From assembly GCA_965242975.1 (NCBI GenBank), contig CBDETS010000002.1, positions 434,001 through 498,000 of the forward strand: DNA of 64,000 nucleotides. The letters are read 5' to 3'. The notes beneath the pieces are model-generated. The model ran no database searches. It was not told where the DNA came from and was given only the letters and a program-made list of their open reading frames with translations. Source of the DNA: JAPPHA01 sp965242975. GTDB lineage: Bacteria; Pseudomonadota; Alphaproteobacteria; Rhodobacterales; Rhodobacteraceae. A program made the position numbers and the translations under genes. Shown here in pieces: positions 43,457 to 51,875 of the stretch (position 1 is its first letter; each line of letters starts with the position of its first letter).

Positions 43457-44626
43457 GTGTTCCCCACCTGACGTAGGATTCCGATCTGCGGCTTTGTGTG
43501 TCACTGTTGTGTCATGAGACGCGATGACATTTGCCTTTATCTGTGCCCCGACGACCGAGCCGAATTGCAAGCCCTTGTTGCCAACCGTAACACCCCGCGC
43601 AAGCTGGTCTGGCGTGCCGAGATTGTGCTGGCGACGGTGGACGGGCACGGCACCTTCGAGATCATGCGGCGTTCGAAGACGTCGAAGCCCACGGTTTGGC
43701 GCTGGCAGGCGCGCTATCTCGATGAGGGTGTGGAGGGGCTCAAGCGCGACAAGACCCGGCCCTCGCGGGTGCCGCCCCTGCCACGGGAGATACGCCTGAA
43801 AGTGATCGCCAAGACGGTGCGGGAGAGCCCGCCGAATGCGACCCACTGGAGCCGTTCGACCATGGCTGCGGCGGTGGGGATTTCGCCGTCGAGCGTCGGG
43901 CGCATCTGGGCCGAGGCCGGTCTGAAACCGCACCTGACGAAGGGCTTCAAGGTGTCCAACGACCCGATGTTCGAAGAAAAAGTCACCGACATCGTCGGGC
44001 TTTACCTCGATCCGCCGGAGCGGGCGGTGGTGCTGTGCGTGGATGAGAAGTCGCAGATACAGGCGCTGGACCGGACCCAGCCGGGATTGCCGCTCAAGAA
44101 AGGCCGGGCCGCGACGATGACCCATGATTACAAGCGCCACGGCACGACCACGCTGTTCGCCGCGCTCGACGTCAAATCCGGTGTGGTCATTGGCGAGTGC
44201 CTGCCGCGCCACAGGGCCAAGGAGTTCCTGAAGTTCCTGCGCCGCATCGACCGCGCAGTCCTCAAGCCTCGCGACATCCATATCGTGCTCGACAACTACG
44301 CCACCCACAAAACGGCCGAGGTGCAGGCATGGCTAGCGAAGCATCCACGTTTCCATCTGCATTTCACGCCGACCAGCGCGTCCTGGCTGAACCTCGTCGA
44401 ACGCTTCTTCGCCGAAATCACCTCGAAACGCATCCGACGCGGCAGCTACACCAGCGTCGGTGATCTGGAGACCGCCATCTACGACTACCTGCTGCAGCAC
44501 AACGCCAAGCCCAAGCCATTCGTCTGGACAAAAACCGCCAACGATATCCTCACACGAGAACGCCGGGCTCTCGAAATCCTCGATGAAATCCGCGGAAACA
44601 GGTAGCAAGTGTCAGACTCGGAACAC
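43457..44626 (+). mobile_element. IS630-B, copy 2
   Basis: This 1,170-bp element is flanked by TA at 43455-43456 and 44627-44628. It is inverted relative to copy 1, so recombination between the two would invert the roughly 17 kb that carry the ParB-like, relaxase and LysR regions. Only 26 bp separate it from IS630-A copy 2. Confidence 0.93.
43514..44605 (+). CDS. IS630-family transposase (IS630-B, copy 2)
   Basis: This is the intact sister of the 25649-26740 transposase, 363 residues from MRRDDICLYL, with the same catalytic triad motifs (VVLCVDEKSQ, HIVLDNYATH, LNLVERFF). Small differences (VLATVDG, RRIDRAV, EILDEIRG) show that the copies have been separate for some time or come from different donors. 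Confidence 0.93.
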   Translation: MRRDDICLYLCPDDRAELQALVANRNTPRKLVWRAEIVLATVDGHGTFEIMRRSKTSKPTVWRWQARYLDEGVEGLKRDKTRPSRVPPLPREIRLKVIAKTVRESPPNATHWSRSTMAAAVGISPSSVGRIWAEAGLKPHLTKGFKVSNDPMFEEKVTDIVGLYLDPPERAVVLCVDEKSQIQALDRTQPGLPLKKGRAATMTHDYKRHGTTTLFAALDVKSGVVIGECLPRHRAKEFLKFLRRIDRAVLKPRDIHIVLDNYATHKTAEVQAWLAKHPRFHLHFTPTSASWLNLVERFFAEITSKRIRRGSYTSVGDLETAIYDYLLQHNAKPKPFVWTKTANDILTRERRALEILDEIRGNR

Positions 44627-44654
44627 TAGCACGCTGCAGGCGCAATTCTGAATA

Positions 44655-45846
44655 TACTGCTTTGACTGAATTGCCCTGAGTGTTTTTGAGTGGGCGATTC
44701 AAATTGTCACATGGCCGGATGGGTTTTGATCTGTCTGTCTCTGTGCATGTCAAACTTCGCAACCGTTTCGTTGACAGATGACGAGCGCGCCGCGCTTGAA
44801 ATGCTCTGTCGTCGTCGCAAGGTTGAAGCCTTGGTCTGGAAGCGTGCGCGGGCTTTTATACTGCTGGATGCAGGTTATGACCCCAAGATTGTTTGCGAGA
44901 TATTGGACATCGGGCCTTCAGTTCTGATGGAATGGCGTTTTGCCTATAAAGCTGACGGTCTCGCATTCTTTGGCCTGAAGGATTACAGCCCGCGCGAGGG
45001 GCACCTGTCATTCCCTCAGGAAGAGGCGGTGAAAGAACATTTCAGCGAGCATCCGGCCCGCTGTGTCGATGAAATCCGCGCTTATATTCTGGCCGAGTTT
45101 GGTCAGAGCTACTGTCGTTCTGGTGCCTCAAAGCTGATGCGACGTTTGGGATTCGAGTACAAAAAGCCTCTCGCGCTTTCCGCGCAAGCCGATCCAGACC
45201 AGCAGCAGGCATTTATCGACTGGTACGAGGCGCTGATGACCGCCCTGTCGCCGGATGAGGCGGTTGTGTTTTCGGACGCCGTACACCCCGAATATCAGAG
45301 CCGCCCCGCGCATGGCTGGTTTCCCAAAGGGCAAAAGACCGCTGTGAAAACCACATCAGGTCGCAAGCGGCTCAACATTCAGGGGGCGCTCAATCTTGAA
45401 ACCTTCCAGTTCACCTTCGTGGAGGGCGAGAAGATCAATGCCGAAACGACCCGGCAAATGCTGGAAAAGATCGAACAAAGCTACCCCACGAAGACCGCAA
45501 TTCACGTTATCCTCGACAATGCGCGCTACCATCATGCAAAGATACTCACACCATGGCTGGAAAGCCCGGAGCGGCGCGTGAAATTGCACTTCTTGCCCTC
45601 ATACGCCCCACATCTCAACGCGATCGAACGACTTTGGGGCATCATGCACAAATGGGTCACGCACAATCAGCATTACCCCAGCTTTGCCGCGTTCACCGTC
45701 GCCATATTCGAGTTCTTCCGAAAAACGCTGCCCGAAAACTGGACCAAATTCCGAGACACCGTTACCGACAATTTCCGCGTCGTAGCGACCCAAAACTACA
45801 AGGTGATCTGAGCAACAACATTCAGGTCAATTCGGTCGCGGGAGTA
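44655..45846 (+). mobile_element. IS630-A, copy 2
   Basis: This 1,192-bp element is flanked by TA at 44653-44654 and 45847-45848. It has the same orientation as copy 1 at 734-1925, so the two are 43.9 kb direct repeats. It is inserted in the 3' part of a DUF2971-type gene: joining the flanks at the TA gives AILNIHKRREFSHENEVRVI in one frame. Confidence 0.93.
44747..45811 (+). CDS. IS630-family transposase (IS630-A, copy 2)
   Basis: The 354-residue DDE transposase is almost identical to 826-1890; the visible difference is SLTDDERA for SLADDERA. It has the same motifs, VVFSDAVH, VILDNARYH and LNAIERLWG. It appears intact. Confidence 0.92.
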   Translation: MSNFATVSLTDDERAALEMLCRRRKVEALVWKRARAFILLDAGYDPKIVCEILDIGPSVLMEWRFAYKADGLAFFGLKDYSPREGHLSFPQEEAVKEHFSEHPARCVDEIRAYILAEFGQSYCRSGASKLMRRLGFEYKKPLALSAQADPDQQQAFIDWYEALMTALSPDEAVVFSDAVHPEYQSRPAHGWFPKGQKTAVKTTSGRKRLNIQGALNLETFQFTFVEGEKINAETTRQMLEKIEQSYPTKTAIHVILDNARYHHAKILTPWLESPERRVKLHFLPSYAPHLNAIERLWGIMHKWVTHNQHYPSFAAFTVAIFEFFRKTLPENWTKFRDTVTDNFRVVATQNYKVI

Positions 45847-45848
45847 TA

Positions 45849-46114
45849 TCCACAAAAGAAGAGAGTTTTCTCACGAGAACGAAGTTCGCGTTATCTATAT
45901 GCAAAACCTGCACGAACACTTGGGAGGTCCAAAACTTGAGGATGCCACTGGGCTGCACTTGCCGGTTAAGGTTCGTGATCTGGTTGAAGAAGTCGTGCTT
46001 GCCCCTCAAACACCCTCTTGGGTAGTCGAAGCGGTGACGGAAACAACACGAAAGTTCGATAGTGAAATGCCCATTAGAACTTCGTCGCTGCTAGACTCGC
46101 CGCGTTCCCAATAA
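45849..46114 (+). pseudogene. DUF2971-type gene, 3' remnant
   Basis: The frame KRREFSHENEVRVIYMQNLH, LPVKVRDLVEEVVLAPQTPS and WVVEAVTE matches the C-terminal pattern of DUF2971 proteins, which are often found in defence or mobile contexts. The preceding bases of the gene lie on the other side of IS630-A (44629-44652). Everything further upstream was lost when IS630-B arrived. The natural stop is at 46112-46114. Confidence 0.55.
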
Positions 46115-46124
46115 GGAGAATCCT

Positions 46125-46643
46125 TTGGTCTTGAACATATCAACCACCGACTTCATCGCGATACTTGCCTTGGGAATTTCAGTCTTCAACATGGGTTGGG
46201 CCGTTTACCGTGACACAATGAAGTCAAGACTCAGCGTGGCTGTTGGAGTTAAGAGAATTTTTCAATAAGGATACAAACCGTCTGACCCATTTGTCCTTTT
46301 AGAAATTACGAACCATGGTCCAATGGCCAACAAAGTTGGCTTCCCGACCGCCAGAGCTTCATGGTTTCGGCGAAGAGTGCTGAGGTCGAAGTCCTCTTAC
46401 GCAATGGTGATGCCAGACCTCGAACATGAAGCCACGACGCCGCTTCCAAAACGATCTGAGCTTATAGAAATTGGAGAGACGATTTCTTACACTTTCCCCT
46501 ATAACGAGGGCTCTTTTTTGAGAGACGAAAACCTTGTCCAAATCGGTGTGGTGGACGCGTTTGGAAGGCACCACTACTGTTCCCGGGGAGTAATAAGACG
46601 CCTTAAGAAAGGATTCAGAGAAGAGTTCTGTAGTCAAAAATAA
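46125..46643 (+). pseudogene. Membrane-anchored protein with in-frame TAA
   Basis: A TTG start with AAGGAG 7 bases upstream begins LNISTTDFIAILALGISVFN, a single membrane helix, followed by a basic linker. A TAA at 46266-46268 (codon 48) interrupts the frame. Directly after it the same frame continues with GYKPSDPFVLLEITNHGP and a folded-looking domain to 46643. The continuity on both sides argues for a nonsense mutation in one 172-codon gene, or less likely readthrough. It lies 10 bases after the DUF2971-type gene, so they formed an operon. I do not recognise the domain. Confidence 0.55.
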
Positions 46644-46655
46644 GAGGCGGGAGAG

Positions 46656-46826
46656 ATGAATGACGATGACCTTAGCAGGAAGCAACTTGCGTCGATTATC
46701 AATGAGATCGTGACCAATTCCTGTGACGCCATAACCTACACGATGGCGAGCGCTGATAAAGCCAAGACGATTTTGGATGTGCTCAAAATTTGCTTACTTG
46801 CCCTAATTCTATGGCGTGTGTGGTAA
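46656..46826 (+). CDS. Small single-helix membrane protein (56 aa)
   Basis: The frame MNDDDLSRKQLASIINEIVT has a polar N-terminal helix and ends in a membrane segment (LDVLKICLLALILWRVW). A GGCGGGAGAG stretch precedes the ATG. It starts 12 bases after the previous gene and so is the third member of the DUF2971-type operon. Its function is unknown; a tail-anchored toxin or effector partner is conceivable. Confidence 0.5.
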   Translation: MNDDDLSRKQLASIINEIVTNSCDAITYTMASADKAKTILDVLKICLLALILWRVW

Positions 46827-47308
46827 CACTTGGCGTAGAGGCCTGTAGAGTCAAAAATGCCTGACGATTAGGACAGCAAGCCGCGCAGTATGTCCGCTTA
46901 TTGCGGTTCGCGACGTGCCGCACCTGCAAATAGGTGAACTTGTAGCAATAGCCGGTAAGGGCTCTTACCGTCAGCCGAAGCGTCCCGTAGAGAAAGGTGG
47001 CATTGAACCCAACCCGTGAACTTAAATTTCTTGTTGCATGCGCACACAGCGTCAAAATCGCTGCAACCGCCAAGATCAGGTTCTCGCGCGGCGGCGTAGA
47101 TACTTGCCATTAATGAATAGCGCAGCGAAGAATTTGAGGGCACAGATCAGGCTGCGGACAGAGCCGCCATTTGCGTTTCAAACCCGGTGCCTGAACCAAG
47201 GCAAGCCCACCGAACATTAATCAGTGGGACACTGCTCCCAAAACCGCTCAATCTCCGACTTCATAAGAGGCCAGCACGGATCGTTCGCAGAAGGTATGTG
47301 GCTGGAAC
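46827..47308. other. Region without a supported gene
   Basis: No convincing frame is present. The sequence is a junction zone between the DUF2971-type operon and the IS66 left end, with traces that do not resemble a family I know. Confidence 0.4.
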
Positions 47309-47366
47309 GTAAGGCTTCGGCGGAGGCCGTCTAGCTGATTTGATTATCCGTGTTTACGGTTATGGA

Positions 47367-47783
47367 ATGTATGATGAAAGCCCCTCCATAGAAGTTGGCC
47401 TGGTTTCTGTTGGAACTCAGCCCCCCTGTCGTCACCTTTCGGATGAAGAGAAGCTCCGGCTTGTAGAAGAAAGCCATGAGAGCAGCGTCGTTGAGACGGC
47501 CCGACGTCACGGCGTCGGTCGGTCGTCCCTGTCCCGGTGGCGGCGCCAATATCGTGACGGCATTTTGTCGGGGCCTGGAGCCCAGCCGCAGTTTGTTCCC
47601 ATAGTTGCTTCTGATCCTGGGCCTTCCATTGGAGGCTCCAAAGAGTTGGGCAATCCTGCGGGCGCGGAAACTGAAGGCCAAAAGGCAGATATCCTGCTGG
47701 TGAACGGGCGCAAACTGTCCGTAGCGGTTACGATTGATCCGGATCTCCTGTCGCGCCTTTTGACTGTATTGGAGCCGTCATGA
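47367..47783 (+). CDS. tnpA: IS66 accessory protein TnpA
   Basis: The 138-residue IS66 Orf1 protein starts MYDESPSIEVGLVSVG. A helix-turn-helix region (LSDEEKLRLVEESHESSVVE, ARRHGVGRSSLSRWRRQYRD) is followed by a C-terminal part. It overlaps tnpB by four bases (ATGA), the standard layout for IS66. It is required together with TnpB and TnpC for transposition in related elements. Confidence 0.85.
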   Translation: MYDESPSIEVGLVSVGTQPPCRHLSDEEKLRLVEESHESSVVETARRHGVGRSSLSRWRRQYRDGILSGPGAQPQFVPIVASDPGPSIGGSKELGNPAGAETEGQKADILLVNGRKLSVAVTIDPDLLSRLLTVLEPS

Positions 47784-48075
47784 TTGCTTTTCCAGCAAGT
47801 GTAAAAGTTTGGATAGCCGGGGGCGTGACGGATATGCGCCGGGGGATGAACACGCTGGCGCTGCAGGTTCAGGAGGGGCTTGGACGTGATCCGCATGGCG
47901 GGGAGATTTTTTGTTTCCGGGGACGTCGTGGCGATCTGGTGAAGATATTGTGGCATGATGGGGTTGGCATGTCGCTGTATCTGAAGCGGTTGGAGGCGGG
48001 GAAGTTCATCTGGCCCACGAGCGGTTCGGGTGATGCGGTAGCGATTTCTTCGGCGCAGATGGGCTATCTTCTCGA

Positions 48076-50157
48076 TCACCCATGTTGATACCCCCCTTCG
48101 TCATTCTGACAGATTCTCAAATCCAGTTCGTTGATGTCATGATTTCGAAGGTCCCGCACATCGTCCAACACGACCGATGTGTCGGGAAATAGATATGCAC
48201 CGGATGGTTGAGGATCGATGAGCAGGCGTTTTTTCTTTATCTGGACATAAAGCCAGTTAACCGGGATTCCCAGCTTTGCAGCAAGAGCAGTTGTGCTCAG
48301 GAAACCGGGAGCGTGATCCCACCGCCTGCGCGAAGGGGGCATCTTGATCCCTTTGGCCAGTCGAATACGCTGCACGGTGACGGGAAGAACCTTGTCGGCA
48401 CAGCTTGCTGAACGATGTCCTTCTTTCGTGAGAATGCGCGCGATTTCATTGTCAGGGATCCCTGCCTTTGCCAACTTGAGCAGGCGCGCCCTCATTTCGT
48501 CGCCCCGGGCGAGTTTCGCGATCGCAGTCACCCGCATCTTGACGTCGAGTTCAGTCACCGCCCCGCCTCGCCATACGACGCGGACCAGTGCGCTCTCGGG
48601 CGTCCGGTCGAGCACCACCTTGTCTACCAGGCAGCGCAACAGCGCCTTGCGATGCGCCTCCGTGGTGGCAGGATCCGCCCAGATTTGCGGCAGACGTCCC
48701 GCAAGGGTCACCACCTTGCCGGTGAAAGCCTTCCCCATCGTCACATGAGCAGTCGGTTGTTCTGCGGACTGCTCGGCCAGCGCGGCCTCCGCCGCTCGAA
48801 CCTCCACCAGCGCGCTTTCCCAGCGGCGCTCAAGTTCCGCAGCGACAAGACGGTTGTCAGGGTCAACGCGATTGAACTGCCGCTGTGCCAGGGCCGCGGC
48901 ATAGCGTGTGCGCTCAACTTCGCGTTCGGCATTTGCATGCAGTGCGCTGTCGACCTGGCTCTGGGCCCGGCGCGCGCGCGACAGAGCGTCGAGTTCCGCA
49001 GGGCTCAAAGCAGTCAAGAAAGCGTCAGCAACAGCGGCGTCCACCGCTTTGGCCCGGATATGCTGGCAAGTGGGTAAACCGGAATGAGTATGCAAGTGGT
49101 TGCAAACATACTCTCCACCGCCCTTGTATCGGACATACATTTTATGACCGCATCGCCCACACCAGACTATGCCGTGCAATAGAAGTTCGCCGTCGCGGGG
49201 AATGCCTCTTGTTTTGGTGCGCATGTATTCAGCCCGGTTGTCGCTCACGATGTTGCGGATGTTCTCATAGGTTGGCCAATCGATATAGGCCGGATATCGG
49301 TCCTTCACGACTATCCGCCACTCTTCGAGAGGTCGTGCCACTTTTGCTGGGGAGCGACTGCCCGGTGTGGTGTCCCGAATGCGGGTCCGGCCATAGACGA
49401 AAGCACCTGCGTAAGCAGGATTTTTCAGGATCGTTGAAACCGCACCGACCGTCGCACGGGCCCAATGCAGTTCGCCATGCCGGTCCCGGCGGGGCAGGTC
49501 GAGACCACGATCATTCAGCAGGCGCATCACCTTGGCGATGCTACGCAGCTTCAGAAAGAGTTCAAACACAAGACCGAGCCGGTCCTGAACGGCCATATCA
49601 GGATCTTTCAGCACCACACCGCTCGGGTCCCTCACAAGGCCGACAGGTAAGGTGAGAGCAAGTTCCCCACGCTGTGCCTTGGCGATGAGGCCGGTTCTCA
49701 GACGGCTTTTGATCGTATGTAGCTCCAGTTCGGATATGGTTCCCTTGAGGCCAAGAAGCAGGCGTCCGTTGGCGTTGCCGGGATCATAGACGCCGTCGCG
49801 ATCGGCGATCAAACAGCCCCGCAACCCACAAATGTCCAGAAGAGGATACCAATCGGAGCAGTTACGCGCCAGCCGCGTGACATCAACGGACAGGATTATC
49901 CCCACTTCGCTCAGCCCAACCCGGCCGACAAGTTCCTGGAACCCGCTGCGATGCGCAGCGGACGCGCCGCTCAGACCAAGATCGGTGTCAATCACGTCAA
50001 TATCGGCCTTATGCCATCCAAGATCATGGGCGCGCTGGCAAAGCGCGTATTGCAGCCGCAGGCTCTCCTGGTTGCTCACGACCTGATGTGGCGTCGACTG
50101 CCGGATGTAGACAACTGCTTTGCGCTTCAGGTGCGTCGGCTGGATCAACTCGGACAT
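48076..50157 (-). CDS. Large serine recombinase
   Basis: The 693-residue protein starts MSELIQPTHLKRKAVVYIRQ. The N-terminal resolvase domain carries the catalytic Ser in YIRQST and conserved LSVDVTRLARN. A Recombinase domain (about 175-300), a zinc-ribbon (WCGRCGHKMYVRYKGGG, then a Cys after LPTC) and a coiled-coil segment follow, and the last roughly 150 residues contain extra helix-turn-helix parts. The stop lies 5 bases from the element end. It presumably excises and integrates the element it sits in. Confidence 0.9.
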   Translation of the reverse strand: MSELIQPTHLKRKAVVYIRQSTPHQVVSNQESLRLQYALCQRAHDLGWHKADIDVIDTDLGLSGASAAHRSGFQELVGRVGLSEVGIILSVDVTRLARNCSDWYPLLDICGLRGCLIADRDGVYDPGNANGRLLLGLKGTISELELHTIKSRLRTGLIAKAQRGELALTLPVGLVRDPSGVVLKDPDMAVQDRLGLVFELFLKLRSIAKVMRLLNDRGLDLPRRDRHGELHWARATVGAVSTILKNPAYAGAFVYGRTRIRDTTPGSRSPAKVARPLEEWRIVVKDRYPAYIDWPTYENIRNIVSDNRAEYMRTKTRGIPRDGELLLHGIVWCGRCGHKMYVRYKGGGEYVCNHLHTHSGLPTCQHIRAKAVDAAVADAFLTALSPAELDALSRARRAQSQVDSALHANAEREVERTRYAAALAQRQFNRVDPDNRLVAAELERRWESALVEVRAAEAALAEQSAEQPTAHVTMGKAFTGKVVTLAGRLPQIWADPATTEAHRKALLRCLVDKVVLDRTPESALVRVVWRGGAVTELDVKMRVTAIAKLARGDEMRARLLKLAKAGIPDNEIARILTKEGHRSASCADKVLPVTVQRIRLAKGIKMPPSRRRWDHAPGFLSTTALAAKLGIPVNWLYVQIKKKRLLIDPQPSGAYLFPDTSVVLDDVRDLRNHDINELDLRICQNDEGGYQHG

Positions 50158-50257
50158 CACGAAATACCTCTGCCAGAACCACGGCGATGTCGTCGGCAAT
50201 CTGGCGCCTTAGCGCCACCGGCAGCATCGTCCAAAGATCTTCGGGCGCTATACTCAT
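50024..50257 (-). CDS. Small accessory frame of the recombinase element
   Basis: The frame starts MSIAPEDLWTMLPVALRRQI with ADDIAVVLAEVFRD and then overlaps the recombinase start. The first 35 residues look like a conserved helical domain that accompanies such recombinases in other bacteria. The downstream part overlapping the recombinase may be only an open frame. The function is unknown. Confidence 0.4.
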   Translation of the reverse strand: MSIAPEDLWTMLPVALRRQIADDIAVVLAEVFRDVRVDPADAPEAQSSCLHPAVDATSGREQPGEPAAAIRALPARP

Positions 50258-50540
50258 GGCACTCGGAATCTACCACATTTAGTAGGTCTAGCAAAGCCTC
50301 TGCACTCAATTTGGTAGGATGAGGCGGTAAAGCAAGCGGCTCGGTCGTCGTCACGGGTACATTCAGAGTAACCCTGTCGCGATACACGACCTCATAGCAA
50401 GGCGAAGAGCTGCCCCTGCGAAACCTCGACCGACCAAGAACCTGGAACGATCGCCCATAGAGCGGGTGCCGTGGATCAAGCACCTGAACTTCCTCCGGAA
50501 AGGATTCGTCTGCATCACCAAAGGGGGCATCCCCTAACAC
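50157..50540 (-). CDS. DUF5372-like protein of the recombinase element
   Basis: The 127-residue frame begins at a GTG about 6 bases inside the element end. It contains EVQVLDPRHPLYGRSFQVLG, RSSSPCYEVVYRDRVTLNVP and VTTTEPLALPPHPTKLSAEA, a pattern shared with DUF5372 proteins encoded beside serine recombinases. Its TGA overlaps the recombinase ATG (TGATG). It may help target recognition, but no function is established. Confidence 0.55.
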   Translation of the reverse strand: MLGDAPFGDADESFPEEVQVLDPRHPLYGRSFQVLGRSRFRRGSSSPCYEVVYRDRVTLNVPVTTTEPLALPPHPTKLSAEALLDLLNVVDSECHEYSARRSLDDAAGGAKAPDCRRHRRGSGRGIS

Positions 50541-50665
50541 CTTCGCTGGAGGGGATTGACTGGCGCAATCCGCGCTGGACGCAACGGCCAGAAAAAGCGG
50601 GATAAATCGCCGTTACCCTGCTGTTTCCCATGGGCTTTTCCGGGTCGATATAGTAACTTTCGACC

Positions 50666-51875
50666 ATGTCGGATGCTGCCTTGGAAATCGCTGAATTGCG
50701 TGCTGCGCTGGCCTCTTCGCAGGCCCATGCAGAGGTCTCTGCCGCGCGGGCGCGTGCAGCTGAGACCGAACTGGCACAGGTGCGCGCCACGGTCAGTTGT
50801 TCCGAGGCGCTGATCAAAGAGTTGAAGCTTGAGATCGCCAAGCTGCGGCGGGACAAATACGGGGTGTCTTCGGAACGCAGCAAGCGGCTGATTGATCAGT
50901 TGGAGTTGCAGCTTGAGGAACTGGAAGCCAGTGCGACCGAGGACGACTTGGCCGCACAGCAGGCAACAGGTGAAACGACCATTGTCAAAGGCTTCACCCG
51001 TCGCAAATCATCGCGCAAACCGTTTCCCGATCACCTTCCGCGTGAGCGCGTGGTGGTTCCGGCCCCGACGCAGTGCGACTGCTGCGGTTCCAGCCGGATC
51101 GTAAAGATGGGTGAAGATGTGACCGAGACGCTGGAGGTCATCCCCCGGCAGTGGAAGGTGATCCAGACGGTCCGCGAGAAGTTCACCTGCCGGGAGTGCG
51201 AGAAGATCAGCCAGCCTCCCGCGCCATTTCACACCATTCCCAGAGGATGGGCAGGTCCCTGCCTGATCGCCATGATCATGTTTGAAAAATTCGGTCAGCA
51301 TCAGCCCCTCAATCGTCAGGCCGAACGGTTTGCGCGCGAAGGCGTAGACCTCAGCCTGTCCACCTTGGCCGATCTGGTCGGGCATGCAGCCGTTGCTCTG
51401 GCCCCGATCCACGCGCTGATTGAAAAGCACGTTCTGGCCGCTGGCCGATTGCACGGGGACGACACCACGGTACCGTTGCTGGCGCGCGGTGGCACCAAAA
51501 CCGCGCGGCTTTGGACCTATGTGCGTGATGACAAGCCGTTCAATGGGGGAGCGCCCCCGGCCGCGCTGTTTCATTTTTCCCGCGACAGGGAAATGATACA
51601 TCCCAATAAGCATCTGAACCGATGGCAGGGTGTTCTACAGTCTGACGTCTATGCAGGTTACAACGGTCTGTACGACCCGGACCGGGATCCCGGTCCCGTA
51701 ACCCCTTCGTTTTGTTGGGCGCACGGGAGGCGCAAATTCTTCGAATTGGCCGACATTGCTGGCAACGTTCGCAAGAACAAGCCCGCCCATCAGATATCAC
51801 CGGTCGCGCTGGAAGCTGTGCGCAAGATCGACGCGATCTTCGATATCGAACGCGAACTGAATGGCCTGGATGCCT
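50666..51875 (+). pseudogene. tnpC: IS66 transposase TnpC, C-terminally truncated
   Basis: The frame MSDAALEIAELRAALASSQA has the N-terminal coiled-coil, a zinc finger (CDCCGSSR and CRECEK), and catalytic Asp residues in LHGDDTTVPLL and QSDVYAGYN. After ERELNGLDA at about 51875 it runs into IS110-type DNA, so the last catalytic Glu and the C-terminal domain are missing. The transposase is inactive. Confidence 0.88.

Larger units (their letters stand above)
48073..50547 (-). mobile_element. Serine-recombinase transposable element, 2,475 bp
   Basis: The element is bounded by a shared CT dinucleotide (48071-48072 and 50546-50547), as expected of a large serine recombinase that exchanges strands at a 2-bp core. 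It has no terminal inverted repeats. It carries a recombinase, a small overlapping frame and a DUF5372-like gene, all on the minus strand. The inferred empty target is TATCTT-CT-GGAGGG in tnpB. Confidence 0.8.
47780..50605 (+). pseudogene. tnpB: IS66 accessory protein TnpB, split
   Basis: The first part (47780-48072) reads MIAFPASVKVWIAGGVTDMR to SAQMGYLL. The rest (50548-50605) encodes EGIDWRNPRWTQRPEKAG and a stop. Joined at the dinucleotide CT they restore a normal 116-residue IS66 Orf2 (TnpB) protein. The insertion is the serine-recombinase element on the opposite strand. Confidence 0.9.
47309..51875 (+). mobile_element. IS66-family element (left end to truncated tnpC), split by a serine-recombinase element
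   Basis: The left end begins GTAAGGCTTCGG. The three usual genes tnpA, tnpB and tnpC follow on the plus strand. A 2.5-kb element splits tnpB, and the right part of tnpC with the right terminal repeat has been replaced by an IS110-type sequence. The element can no longer transpose by itself. Confidence 0.85.
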
